Source: Pseudomonas sp. 10-1B (GTDB taxonomy: Bacteria; Pseudomonadota; Gammaproteobacteria; Pseudomonadales; Pseudomonadaceae). Taken from it: a DNA stretch of 41,764 nucleotides. Of this stretch, positions 8,449 to 17,059 are shown piece by piece. How positions within the stretch are numbered: the stretch's first letter is position 1; each line of letters begins with the position of its first letter. The position numbers and the translations under genes are program-made. The stretch lies in NCBI RefSeq assembly GCF_000935045.1, contig NZ_JYKS01000051.1:1-41764 (forward strand). Direction: 5' to 3'. The notes beneath the pieces are model-generated. The model was not told where the DNA came from. It saw only the letters and a list, made by a program, of their open reading frames with translations, and searched no databases.

Positions 8449-8967
8449 TTAGGCAAACACTTTGTTCGCGGTGCGGTCCCAGCCACCGACGATGTTGCCG
8501 CCAGCCTGGCCGTCGGTGCGGTTCTGCTGGGTGTAGGTAGTCTTGATACGCGCGAAGTTGAAGCTGATTTCTTCGATCGGCAGGTCGCTCACCGCCTTGT
8601 CTTCACCGCCCTGGTTGCCACCGGCGAGGAACTTGACCGACGACACCACGACTTCTTCCATGTCGATGGTCAGGTAGGTGACCTTGTCGCCACCGGCGCG
8701 GTTCACGTTCAGCTTCAGCTTGGCGATGTGCTTGCCGGTGCAGCAGTGCTCGAACAGCTTGGCCGAAGCCTTGTCGACAGCCTTGCGGATCTTGAAGTCG
8801 CTCAGGGCGACACGCTCGGAGGACGCACCGCCCGAGGAGCTTGCGGTAGCCGAGGTGGCCTGGGTGGCGCCGTACTCGTAGCCCAGCACTTCGATCCAGT
8901 CCTTGTGTTTTTCATCCAGTACTTCGCCTGGGATGCCGTCGATTTGGATATACGCGTCAAATGCCAT
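8449..8967 (-). CDS. hcp: Hcp, T6SS tube protein
   Basis: Haemolysin-coregulated protein: hexameric rings stack into the inner tube that is fired with its cargo. I choose the ATG at 8967 (172 residues, MAFDAYIQIDGIPGE), which has GGAGAG about 8 bases upstream, over an in-frame ATG at 8991. Recognised by the DxxIxIDGIxGE N-terminus, the HKDWIEVLGYEYG segment, VALSDFKIRKAVDKASAKLF, the KLKLNVNRAG strand, and the C-terminal EISFNFARIKTTYTQQ followed by GGWDRTANK. It sits between the TssM-OmpA fusion gene and tssA, with untranslated spacers on both sides (144 and 96 bases) in an otherwise overlapping operon. That allows separate control of this abundant product. Confidence 0.97.
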   Translation of the reverse strand: MAFDAYIQIDGIPGEVLDEKHKDWIEVLGYEYGATQATSATASSSGGASSERVALSDFKIRKAVDKASAKLFEHCCTGKHIAKLKLNVNRAGGDKVTYLTIDMEEVVVSSVKFLAGGNQGGEDKAVSDLPIEEISFNFARIKTTYTQQNRTDGQAGGNIVGGWDRTANKVFA

Positions 8968-9061
8968 TGTGAAACTCTCCATTAACAACATGTAAAGGGT
9001 TGCTCATGCGCCCCTTGGTTTTGACCTCGCCGATCACGTCGGCGGAGGTGGCTTGCCGCCA

Positions 9062-9088
9062 CCCGGGCTTCCTCCTGTGAGGCCCGGG
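9062..9088 (-). other. Stem-loop upstream of hcp
   Basis: CCCGGGC and GCCCGGG (9062-9068 and 9082-9088) form a 7-bp stem with a possible inner CTC/GAG pairing, in the 144-base gap before hcp. An adjoining short dyad GTGGCTTGCCGCCAC lies at 9049-9063. It could terminate part of the upstream transcript or mark a processed 5' end of the hcp mRNA. No T-run is present on the coding side. Confidence 0.4.
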
Positions 9089-9111
9089 CAGCCGGTTCTT
9101 GCAGCGCAGCC

Positions 9112-11607
9112 TCAGTTGAGCCCGCGCACTTCGATTTCCACCCGGCGATTGGGCTCCAGGCACTTGATCAGTTGCGCCCGTGGTTGCTGCATGTCGCAGT
9201 TGACCAGCGGCTTGCGGCTGCCTTCGCCCTGGGCGACCACCAGCTCGGCGGGTACACCCTTGCCGACCAGGTAGGTACGAATGGTTTGTGCCCGTTGTTT
9301 CGACACTTGCAGATTGCCTTGGCTGTCGCCGAGCTGGTCGGCGTGCCCGGAGATGACGATCTTGCCGATGTTGGGGGTGTTCAACAGTTTGCTGGCGATC
9401 GCGCTCAACTGGCTCTGGCCTTCGTTCTTCAGGCTCTGGAAGTCTGCGCGGCCGAAGGCGAACAGGGTGTCGGACTCCAGCGTGATGGTCTCGATCGAGC
9501 GCAGCGACTGGGCGCGCAGGCTGTCGATGTAATTGCGCGAACTGGACATCAGGAAGGCGTTGTCGAGGATGCGCGGCACATCCGGCTCACGGATCTGGTC
9601 GCTGTAGAAGGTGATCTGGCGGCTGGCGTACAGGTAGTCCTGGTTGCCGCCGGCCTCGCTGGCGGCCGCGGCCATGCTCTTGCCGGTGTGGCGGGCGATG
9701 GCTGGGTACCAGTAGTCCGGCAGGCGCGCCTTGAGAAACGCCGGGTCGGCCTTTTCGCGCTGGGCGGGCGAAAGCATCACGTAGGTATCCAGGGTCGCCT
9801 TGCCGAAGTCGGCGATCGATTGCGCGCGGTTGTCATGCGGCAGTGCCTCGGCCTCGACGCTGTCGACACCGCTTACCGGCTGCAGCTCGCGGGTGTTGCG
9901 CTGGTAGACCTTGAGCGTGGTCAACAGGTACAGGGTGCGGGTCAGGTTGTCGGCCGTGGGCTTGAGCATCACGCTCTGCAGCGTGGTGAAGTAGCGGCTG
10001 CGCAGCACCGGCTCGACCTCATGGCCCTGGTACAGGCCCAGGCGCATGCCAAGCGGCACGCCTTGCTCATGGTGTTGCTGGTAGTAGTGCGCAGCCCAGA
10101 AACGCAGGCGGTCGAGGCTGCGCCAGGCGGCGTACTGGCCGCTGGCAGCCTGGTCGTCGGCCTTGGCCTGGGCCAGTTCGCCGGCAATGCTGGCCAGGGT
10201 GGCGCGGTTGTTCAGGTACGACCAGCCCCACAAGCTGCACAGCACCACGGCCGTGAGGCCGGCGGCGCCAACCCAGGCAGCCTTGCGCCGGCGCTCTCGC
10301 TGGTTGCTGGTGTAAAGCGCCACCAGGTGCTGGTCGGGAATGATCACCTTGCGGAACAGGCTGTTGATGAACAGCGGTGCCGGCTGGCTGTCAGCAGCGG
10401 CCGTACCTTGGGCGTGTTCAAGCGCGAAGCGTTCGGCCACATGCTGGCCATGGCTGCCCCACTGGGCCTGGTCAGCCTCCAGCGCAGCGGTGAAATAGAA
10501 GCCACGGAGCATTTCGGCGTTCTGATAGGGGTTGGCACGCAGCAGGCTGTCGACGAATTGCTGCAGGCGCGGCTTGAGCGCGGCCAGCTCCAGCGGAAAG
10601 CGGTAGGCAGCATCGTTCTGCCGGGTCACCTGGATGTCCTGCTGCACCAGCTGCTGGCTCGCCACCTGCTGCCAGTAACCGGTCAGCTCGTCCATCGCCT
10701 TGCCGAAGCGCTGGCCCCAGTCGGCCTGTGCGTAGCCCTTGTGGGAGAAGGTCTTGCCCATCACCTCACCGCGTGCGGTTTCGTCCAGTTGGCGATAGAA
10801 CGGGGTGAAGCCGGGGATCAGGTCACATTTGGTGAAAACCAGATAGATCGGCAGGCGCACTTCCAGCAGCGCGCAGCTTTCCTGTATACGTTCGCGCAGG
10901 CGCTTGGCCACGCGTTCCTGGTCCTCGGCCGAGCCATGCAGGATATCGGTGATGCTGACGCTGACGATGAGGCCGTTGAGTGGGCGGCGTTGACGGTGCT
11001 GGCGCAGCAGTTGCAGGAAACCGCGCCACTTGCCGGCTTCCTCGGGGCTGTTCATGTAGCGCCCGGCGGTATCCAGCAGCACCGCTTCGGAGCTGAAGAA
11101 CCAGTCGCAGTTGCGCGTGCCGCCCAGGCCCGCGACCCGTGCGCCTTCGCGCTCGGCATAGGGGAAGTTCAGGCCCGATTGCAGGATCATCGTGCTCTTG
11201 CCGGCAGCCGGCTGGCCGATCACCAGGTACCAGGGCAGGGCATACAGCGCGTCCTTGGCCGAGGCTCCACGTGGCTTGTTGCTGTGCAGGCGTTCGATGC
11301 TCTGGAGTAGGCGCTCGCGTAGCAGGCTGACTTCTTCACGGTCGGCCGGGGTGGCATTGAGTACCGCCTGGTCGGCGTCGTCGCGCAGCAGGCCTTCCAG
11401 GTTGTGGTGCTGGCCCGCGCCGCGGTACAGCAGCAGTACATAGCCCGCCGACAGCAGCAGAAACACGCCGATACCGGCCAGCAGGCTGTGCAACGAGGCA
11501 AAGCCCAGGGCGCCGCCAATGGCCCAGACCAGAAAGATCGCCAGGAAAAACACCACTCCCAGCAGGTAGGGTTGGTAGCGCAGGCAGTAGTACTTGATCT
11601 TGTTCAT
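9112..11607 (-). CDS. TssM-like (IcmF) protein fused to an OmpA peptidoglycan-binding domain
   Basis: An 831-residue inner-membrane protein. Two membrane segments (about 12-60) precede a cytoplasmic GTPase-like domain with Walker A GQPAAGKS at 131-138 and AVLLDTAGRYM further on, as in TssM. A third hydrophobic segment is at about 430-455 (AAWVGAAGLTAVVLCSLWGW). The periplasmic part is shorter than that of true TssM, and the last ~130 residues form an OmpA-like domain (DTLFAFGRADFQSL, IGKIVISGHADQLGD, NLQVSKQRAQTIRTYLVGKG, NRRVEIEVRG). The ATG overlaps the tagF stop (ATGA). A complete tssM is present two genes upstream, so this is a second, shortened paralogue. The TssL of this locus has no OmpA domain, so this protein probably anchors the membrane complex to the cell wall (inference). 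Confidence 0.9.
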   Translation of the reverse strand: MNKIKYYCLRYQPYLLGVVFFLAIFLVWAIGGALGFASLHSLLAGIGVFLLLSAGYVLLLYRGAGQHHNLEGLLRDDADQAVLNATPADREEVSLLRERLLQSIERLHSNKPRGASAKDALYALPWYLVIGQPAAGKSTMILQSGLNFPYAEREGARVAGLGGTRNCDWFFSSEAVLLDTAGRYMNSPEEAGKWRGFLQLLRQHRQRRPLNGLIVSVSITDILHGSAEDQERVAKRLRERIQESCALLEVRLPIYLVFTKCDLIPGFTPFYRQLDETARGEVMGKTFSHKGYAQADWGQRFGKAMDELTGYWQQVASQQLVQQDIQVTRQNDAAYRFPLELAALKPRLQQFVDSLLRANPYQNAEMLRGFYFTAALEADQAQWGSHGQHVAERFALEHAQGTAAADSQPAPLFINSLFRKVIIPDQHLVALYTSNQRERRRKAAWVGAAGLTAVVLCSLWGWSYLNNRATLASIAGELAQAKADDQAASGQYAAWRSLDRLRFWAAHYYQQHHEQGVPLGMRLGLYQGHEVEPVLRSRYFTTLQSVMLKPTADNLTRTLYLLTTLKVYQRNTRELQPVSGVDSVEAEALPHDNRAQSIADFGKATLDTYVMLSPAQREKADPAFLKARLPDYWYPAIARHTGKSMAAAASEAGGNQDYLYASRQITFYSDQIREPDVPRILDNAFLMSSSRNYIDSLRAQSLRSIETITLESDTLFAFGRADFQSLKNEGQSQLSAIASKLLNTPNIGKIVISGHADQLGDSQGNLQVSKQRAQTIRTYLVGKGVPAELVVAQGEGSRKPLVNCDMQQPRAQLIKCLEPNRRVEIEVRGLN

Positions 11608-12512
11608 ACAGGCGTCGCATCCAGCGCATCGACGAACTGGTCGATGACGTGTTCAAGAGGTCGGTCGTAATCGTGTAGCCGTGGTGCCACTGCCAGCGGG
11701 CTGAGTAACTCCAGGTGCTGGCTCGCCTCGGCGCAACCGCTGAGCAGGCGATAGGCACAATGGGTGTGGCGCGACAGGAAGCAGTACAGCCGCGGGTGCA
11801 TGAAGTCGTCGGCAAGCAGGCTCACCGCCGGCACGCCAGGGTGCCCGCTCATGCGGGTCAGCCAGGTCAGCCAGAGGTCGGCCGTAGGGTTTTTCAGGCC
11901 GCGCTCGGCCGGCAACGGCAACTCGATGCCGCCCTCGACGTCGCCGTGCAGCGAGGCCCAGCTTGCCTGCAGCCGTGCCAGCGCGTTGGCACTGTCGAAG
12001 CTTGGCCAGGAACCATGCAGGGCACGCGCGACATCGCTGAAGCTGAAGTCATGCAGGAACTTGGCGTGTACCCGGCGGAACAGATCCAGGTCCTGGGCAT
12101 GCAGTGGGCGCAGGGCCTTTATCCGTTCGAACAGTGCGGCGCAGTCGGCACCTTGCACCACTTGATGCAGCAATGGCTTGATCTGCGTGCTGAACAGCTC
12201 TGCGAGCGTGAACGGGTTGACCAGCGCCGTACCGTCCTCGCCCTTGAGCAGCTGGAAAATGAAGAACGGGTAGCGCCGCTGGCTGGCATCGCGTGAGCTG
12301 AGCAGGCCGCCCAGCAACCAGTTGCCATTGCGCGCGCGGTAAGTGAAGAAGCACATCGGCAAGGCGTCGAACAATGCCTGCCAGTCGTCGCAGTGGCGCA
12401 TGGCCGCCAGCGAGGACTGCAGCCAGGCGTCGAACTCGCAGACTTCCTCCGCGGCGCCATGCAGGCTGACGAAGTCTGCACTCGACGGCAGCTTGCCGAA
12501 GCAACCGATCAT
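11604..12512 (-). CDS. tagF: TagF (ImpM/SciT family) T6SS accessory protein
   Basis: 302 residues. The N-terminal MIGCFGKLPSSADFVSLHG, the FDALPMCFFTYRARNGNWLLGGLL stretch and DASQRRYPFFIFQLL are typical of the TagF/DUF2094 family. In P. aeruginosa the TagF protein is a post-translational repressor of T6SS activity, relieved by the Thr phosphorylation pathway (PpkA/PppA/Fha). No ppkA, pppA or fha gene is visible in this window, so here it may act differently. Start and stop codons overlap those of its neighbours (ATGA at 12509-12512 with tssM and at 11604-11607 with the TssM-OmpA gene), showing tight coupling to the membrane-complex genes. Confidence 0.9.
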   Translation of the reverse strand: MIGCFGKLPSSADFVSLHGAAEEVCEFDAWLQSSLAAMRHCDDWQALFDALPMCFFTYRARNGNWLLGGLLSSRDASQRRYPFFIFQLLKGEDGTALVNPFTLAELFSTQIKPLLHQVVQGADCAALFERIKALRPLHAQDLDLFRRVHAKFLHDFSFSDVARALHGSWPSFDSANALARLQASWASLHGDVEGGIELPLPAERGLKNPTADLWLTWLTRMSGHPGVPAVSLLADDFMHPRLYCFLSRHTHCAYRLLSGCAEASQHLELLSPLAVAPRLHDYDRPLEHVIDQFVDALDATPV

Positions 12513-15500
12513 CGTGCGCCCCTGTCGTTGAGGGCGCTCAGGGCCTTGACGTCACCCAGGTCGGTCAGCTTGACCCCACCAAAGTTGCGTACCACAAGGC
12601 TCACCCGACCATTGGCGGTGTTCCAGCTGAAGCGCTGCTGAATGCCATCCAGGTCGTCGACGCGGGCGCTTTCGTTCATGCGCAGCAGGCCCCAGCGCCC
12701 CGGGAAGTCGAACACGGTGACCCGGGTGCCGCTCAGGGTGACCACATCCAGACGTGCGCCCGGGGCGTTGCTGCTGCCCGGCCAGGCGAAGCGGTTCCAG
12801 CTGCTGCGGCCGTTGCGGTAGTGCTGCTCCTGGCCATCGAGGGTGAACACGATGTCGGTGAAGTTGGCGGAAGGCTCCAGCATGATCTCGAAGCCGTTGT
12901 CGCGGTCCGACAGGCTGGCGATCACCTGGCCCACGGCGCTGGCCTTGTCGATGCTGTTGAGCATGCCCGGGTTGACCAGCGCCGGGCCCTTGCCATCGCC
13001 CACGCCCAAGCCTTCACCACCGGCCAGGTTGCCGATTTCGTTGCGTTTGAAGGCCGGCAGCAGACCGCTGTCGGGGTCGACGAAGCGCTGCAGGTCCTTG
13101 ATCGAGGCCTCGTTGCGGCTGCTGCCGGCGATCGGGTAGCGGTGCGCCATTACCTGCTCCCATGGCTTGGCGATCTGCTGTGCCCAGGCCTTGGCGATCT
13201 GCTGGCCGGCCGGGTCGCGCAGGGTTGCCCAGGCATACTGGATGGGCAGGCTGAACAGCCCCTGCAGCGAGCGGGACAGGCGGTCCTGGCTGGTGTCGAT
13301 GCTGCTTTCCACGTAGTTGCGTACGGTGGTGACTTCGCTCGGCTGGCCTTCCAGGGTCTCGCTGATCAACTGCTTGCTGCTTTTGCCCACATCCTGCGAG
13401 CGCTGAATGTTGTTCATGCGCACCTTGAGCTTGCGCAAGGCGGCCAGGTAGCGGTCCATGATGGTGCTGTCGGCGCCTTCGGCGTTGTTCTTGGCGAACA
13501 CCCGCGCCACCGGCTCGAAGCGTTTGGCCAGGCTGCCGTCGTCGACCGCTGGCAGGGCCGGGGCAACGTTGGCGGGGAGGGCGTCCTTGGCGTCGAACAG
13601 GCCGGTAACCTTGCTCCAGAACCCGTCTTCGCGGGCTGCACCGGGGGTTGGCACAGCGTGCTTGACCGGCAGGTCCCACTGGGTGTTGTCATTGACTGCC
13701 GCCAGCAGGTTCTTCACCGGCGAGTTCTGCACGTCGCTGAGCAGGCCCAGGTGCTGGGTGGCCGAGGCCAGGTCGGCGAAGTGGCGTACCCCCACACTGC
13801 TGACCATCTTGTACCAGGCCTGGGTGTAGTCGCGCTTGTAGCGGGTCATGAACTCGCGTACGAAATTGGCCTTCTGCACGATGGCGTCGCCGCCTTCACC
13901 GTCCAGTACCCAGTCCGACTCATTGCGCAGGTTGCCCGATACCAGCTTGATCAGCTCGGGCTTGACGAAGGTATCCCAGCCCTGGCGGGTGTAGATCGCC
14001 GGAACGCCGGCCGAACCATACAGCAGCGCGCGGCCCGGTTGCGGAACCAGGTCGTTGAGGCTCAGGGCCGGGAACTGGCGGCTCGATTCGAGCTGCAGGC
14101 GCAGGTACTCGCGATCGACCAGCGAGCTGGAGATCATGAACGACTTGAGGTTCTGCCGGGTTTCGCTGACCAGTTGCTCGTTGCGTGGCAGCGACGGCGC
14201 CTGGCCCTGCTCCAGCAGTTGCACGTACAGAGGGGTGTTTTCCGCGATTACACTGGCGTCGGCCGGGGAACCTTCACTAGCGGCACCGGCCCAGGCCAGG
14301 GGCAGGCTGGCGGCGACGAAGGCCGGGTCCGGATGGCCCTGGGGGTCGGTCAGCAACAGGTACAGCTTGAGGGTGTTGTAGGCATCGATGATCGACGCGA
14401 CCTGCTGCTCGTCAAGGCGCCCGAGCATTTCTTCGGACAGCGACAGGCCACCGGTGGTGGCGGACAGTTCGGCGGCATCGCTGGCGGTGGCCAGGTTGAC
14501 CTTGGCGGCGTAGGCGCCAGCGCGGCTATTGCTCAGCGCGGCCTGAGCCTTGGCGGCAATAGCCGGTGCCAATGGCTTGCCATTGCGCTTTTTCGGCTGC
14601 GGCGCCGGGGTGAACTCCAGTTCCTGGTCGATGCCGTTGGCGAAGGTGTTGAACGCACGCATCTGCACTTGCAGGTTGCGGGCGATCGGCTCCAGCGCCT
14701 GGCTGCGCAATTGCGCCAGGTAAGCGGTGCGGGTGACCTGGTGGATAGCCTCGCCATGGTACAGGCCGGCACCCAGCTGCAGCGGTACGCCTTGCAGGCG
14801 ATGGGTTTCGACGCTTGCCATCTGTTCGCGCAGCACTTCCAGGCCCTTGCCGGCGGCCAGCAACTGCTCGCGATCTTCAGCCTGCTCGATTTGCGCCAGC
14901 TGCCCGCGCAGGCCTTCCAGCCATTGGCGGTTGTTGGCGAACGACAGCGCCTGCCAGCCGATGAACAGCACGCCGGTGGCTGCGGCCAGGCCCAGCAGCA
15001 ACGGGCTGAATGCGCCCTGGCGGCCCATACGCGACTGGTACAGGGTCAGGTCGCGGTCGGGGAAGATCACCCGGCGGAATGTGTCGGTAATGAAGTAGCT
15101 GCGGTTGCCCACGGCCTGGCTGCTGTTATTGGCGCCGTCATCGTAGGCCGCCTGCAGGGCGAACTCGTCGCCGATGACGTCTTCATAGACCTGCCCCAGC
15201 TGCTGCCCGGTCTGCAGCGCACTGGTGAAGTACAGGCCGCGCAGCAGCAGCGGGGCACCGCCGCGATGGCCACGGGTGAAGTGTTCGAGGAACTGTTCGA
15301 GTACAGCGCCGAGGGCGGCGAAGTACTGCGGGAAGTTCAGCAGGGTGCTGTCGGCCTCGGCGCCGAGGGCGATCATCTGCGCGTCGACGTACTGGCGAAT
15401 ATGCTGTTGCAGGTTGTTCAGGCGTGTCTGCAGCACGGTGTGCAGGCCGTTGTTGCGGATTTCCGACAGGCCAAAGGTCATGCCCAGCGGCTGCTGGCGT

Positions 15501-16312
15501 TCGTGCAGGTCGAGGCCGTCGAATACCTGGTTGAAGCCCGGCAACTGGTCGGTCTTGCTCAGCATCAGGTAGACCGGCGGGTTGGCGTCGAGGCATTCGG
15601 CGTATTCTTCCACCCGCGCCACCAACTGGGCTGCCAGGGCATTGCGCTCATCGCTGTTGGCCGCCAGCAGCTCGGGCAGGCTGACCACCAGCACCAGGCC
15701 GTTGATAGCCGCCTTGCCGCGCTGCTTGCGCAGCATGCGCAGGAAGGCCGAGAACTCGCTGGCCGACTGGTCGTCGCGCAGGTAGCGGCCGGCGGTGTCG
15801 ATCATCACCGCCTCGGGGCTGAAGTACCAGTCGCAGTGCTGGGTGCCGCTCTCACTGTCGTTGGCCGTGGCGATGCTGGCCGAAAGGCCCGAATGGGTCA
15901 GCAGCGAAGTCTTGCCGGCGGCCGACATGCCGACCACCAGGTACCAGGGCAGGTCGGACAGCGCCGCCTTGCCACCACCGCCGGCAGAGCGGTCGGTGCG
16001 CAGCATGGCGATGGCATGCTTGAGGCGCTCGCGCAGCACTTGTTGGTCGCGGAACTCGCCGGTGGCATTCCACGAGCGGTCAACCTCGATCTGCAGCAGG
16101 TTCTCCAGGTTGTGCTCGGCGCGGATGCGCTGGTACTGGCGCAGCACGATCACCAGCAGGTAGCAGGCACTGATGATCGCCAGGGCCTCGGGCAGGTGAT
16201 GGCGCAGCCACGGCACCAGCGGTGCGACCAGCCAGCAGATCAACAGGCTCGCCAGCCACAGCAGTGGTAGGAGAATCCAGAAACTCTTCAACAGACGCAG
16301 TAATGTTTTCAT
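12509..16312 (-). CDS. tssM: TssM, T6SS membrane-complex protein (IcmF)
   Basis: 1267 residues, full length for the family. Hydrophobic segments lie at about 10-32 and 42-58. The cytoplasmic NTPase-like domain has Walker A GMSAAGKT at 128-135 and a Walker-B-like AVMIDTAGRYL at about 168-178. A third membrane segment (LLLGLAAATGVLFIGWQALS) lies at about 440-460, and the large periplasmic region ends with the TssM C-terminal beta-domain (about 1130-1260: FTLDGQEQHYRNG, WPGSSNAPGARLDV, RWGLLRMNE). TssM spans the periplasm and joins TssL in the inner membrane to the TssJ lipoprotein. It lies 30 bases after tssL and overlaps tagF. Confidence 0.97.
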   Translation of the reverse strand: MKTLLRLLKSFWILLPLLWLASLLICWLVAPLVPWLRHHLPEALAIISACYLLVIVLRQYQRIRAEHNLENLLQIEVDRSWNATGEFRDQQVLRERLKHAIAMLRTDRSAGGGGKAALSDLPWYLVVGMSAAGKTSLLTHSGLSASIATANDSESGTQHCDWYFSPEAVMIDTAGRYLRDDQSASEFSAFLRMLRKQRGKAAINGLVLVVSLPELLAANSDERNALAAQLVARVEEYAECLDANPPVYLMLSKTDQLPGFNQVFDGLDLHERQQPLGMTFGLSEIRNNGLHTVLQTRLNNLQQHIRQYVDAQMIALGAEADSTLLNFPQYFAALGAVLEQFLEHFTRGHRGGAPLLLRGLYFTSALQTGQQLGQVYEDVIGDEFALQAAYDDGANNSSQAVGNRSYFITDTFRRVIFPDRDLTLYQSRMGRQGAFSPLLLGLAAATGVLFIGWQALSFANNRQWLEGLRGQLAQIEQAEDREQLLAAGKGLEVLREQMASVETHRLQGVPLQLGAGLYHGEAIHQVTRTAYLAQLRSQALEPIARNLQVQMRAFNTFANGIDQELEFTPAPQPKKRNGKPLAPAIAAKAQAALSNSRAGAYAAKVNLATASDAAELSATTGGLSLSEEMLGRLDEQQVASIIDAYNTLKLYLLLTDPQGHPDPAFVAASLPLAWAGAASEGSPADASVIAENTPLYVQLLEQGQAPSLPRNEQLVSETRQNLKSFMISSSLVDREYLRLQLESSRQFPALSLNDLVPQPGRALLYGSAGVPAIYTRQGWDTFVKPELIKLVSGNLRNESDWVLDGEGGDAIVQKANFVREFMTRYKRDYTQAWYKMVSSVGVRHFADLASATQHLGLLSDVQNSPVKNLLAAVNDNTQWDLPVKHAVPTPGAAREDGFWSKVTGLFDAKDALPANVAPALPAVDDGSLAKRFEPVARVFAKNNAEGADSTIMDRYLAALRKLKVRMNNIQRSQDVGKSSKQLISETLEGQPSEVTTVRNYVESSIDTSQDRLSRSLQGLFSLPIQYAWATLRDPAGQQIAKAWAQQIAKPWEQVMAHRYPIAGSSRNEASIKDLQRFVDPDSGLLPAFKRNEIGNLAGGEGLGVGDGKGPALVNPGMLNSIDKASAVGQVIASLSDRDNGFEIMLEPSANFTDIVFTLDGQEQHYRNGRSSWNRFAWPGSSNAPGARLDVVTLSGTRVTVFDFPGRWGLLRMNESARVDDLDGIQQRFSWNTANGRVSLVVRNFGGVKLTDLGDVKALSALNDRGAR

Positions 16313-16342
16313 GTCTTCCTGACTCGGCTACCTGAAGTGTGC

Positions 16343-17059
16343 TCAGGCACTGAACAGCTGGCGGATTTGTTCGGAAAGGGCGGCGACATCCTTGTCCAGC
16401 AACCAGTCCAGCGTCAGGTACACGACAACGCAGACCAGCGCGATCAGCGCCAGGTACACCCACAGCGGCACCTCGTGGCGCAGCATCTGCGACACCTGGT
16501 CGGGAAGTGCCCAGTCCGGTGACAGGGCCTTGGGCGCCTTGCGGTAGCGGGCAATGTCCTGGCCCAGGGTATTGGCCAGGTAGCGCAGTTGGTCTTTCTG
16601 GCCGAGGCTGAACTTGCCCTCGAAGCCCAGGGCCAGGCACAGGTGGTAGACCTCCAGCACGTCGATGTTCTGCTTGACGTCGGCACGCAGCGCATCGACC
16701 TTCTCGAAGAAGCCTTCACCGGCCAGGTGTACGCCGAAGTAGCGGAACTGCAGCGGCTGCAACTCGAAGTGCCGGCGCAGTTCGTTATCGCCCGAGCGCA
16801 GCACGCTTTCGTCGAGGAAGGCACACAACGCGTACTGGGTATCCTTGACTTGTTCGACGCTGTAGTCGGCGGCGCGGGCTTCACGCTCGAGGTTGGCGAA
16901 GAAACGCTCGACACTGCTTTCGAAAGCCGGCACCGAAGTGACCTGGCGGCCACGCCGCACGATCAGCGCCATGCTGACGAAGTCCTGGACCAGGGCCTTG
17001 AGCGTCGGTTTGTCATTGGCGGCCGCAACGGCGCCCTGTTGCAATACGGCTTCGGTCAT
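16343..17059 (-). CDS. tssL: TssL (DotU/IcmH), T6SS inner-membrane protein
   Basis: 238 residues. The cytoplasmic DotU domain is recognised by VQDFVSMALIVRRGRQ, the KDTQYALCAFLDESVLRS motif, FFEKVDALRADVKQNIDVLE and the YHLCLALGFEGKF motif. A single C-terminal membrane helix (about 200-222: LWVYLALIALVCVVVYLTLD) is followed by a short periplasmic tail. There is no peptidoglycan-binding extension, in contrast to 'evolved' TssL proteins; a separate gene in this operon carries an OmpA domain. The start overlaps the tssK stop (ATGA, 17056-17059). Confidence 0.97.
   Translation of the reverse strand: MTEAVLQQGAVAAANDKPTLKALVQDFVSMALIVRRGRQVTSVPAFESSVERFFANLEREARAADYSVEQVKDTQYALCAFLDESVLRSGDNELRRHFELQPLQFRYFGVHLAGEGFFEKVDALRADVKQNIDVLEVYHLCLALGFEGKFSLGQKDQLRYLANTLGQDIARYRKAPKALSPDWALPDQVSQMLRHEVPLWVYLALIALVCVVVYLTLDWLLDKDVAALSEQIRQLFSA

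Noticed and set aside
12821..16270. 1149-codon plus-strand open frame opposite tssM, and similar ones opposite uvrA, clpV and tssF
   Set aside because: The translations are low-information (rich in Gln, Ala, Val, Gly) and mirror the GC-rich third positions of the true genes, which carry Walker motifs and family signatures.
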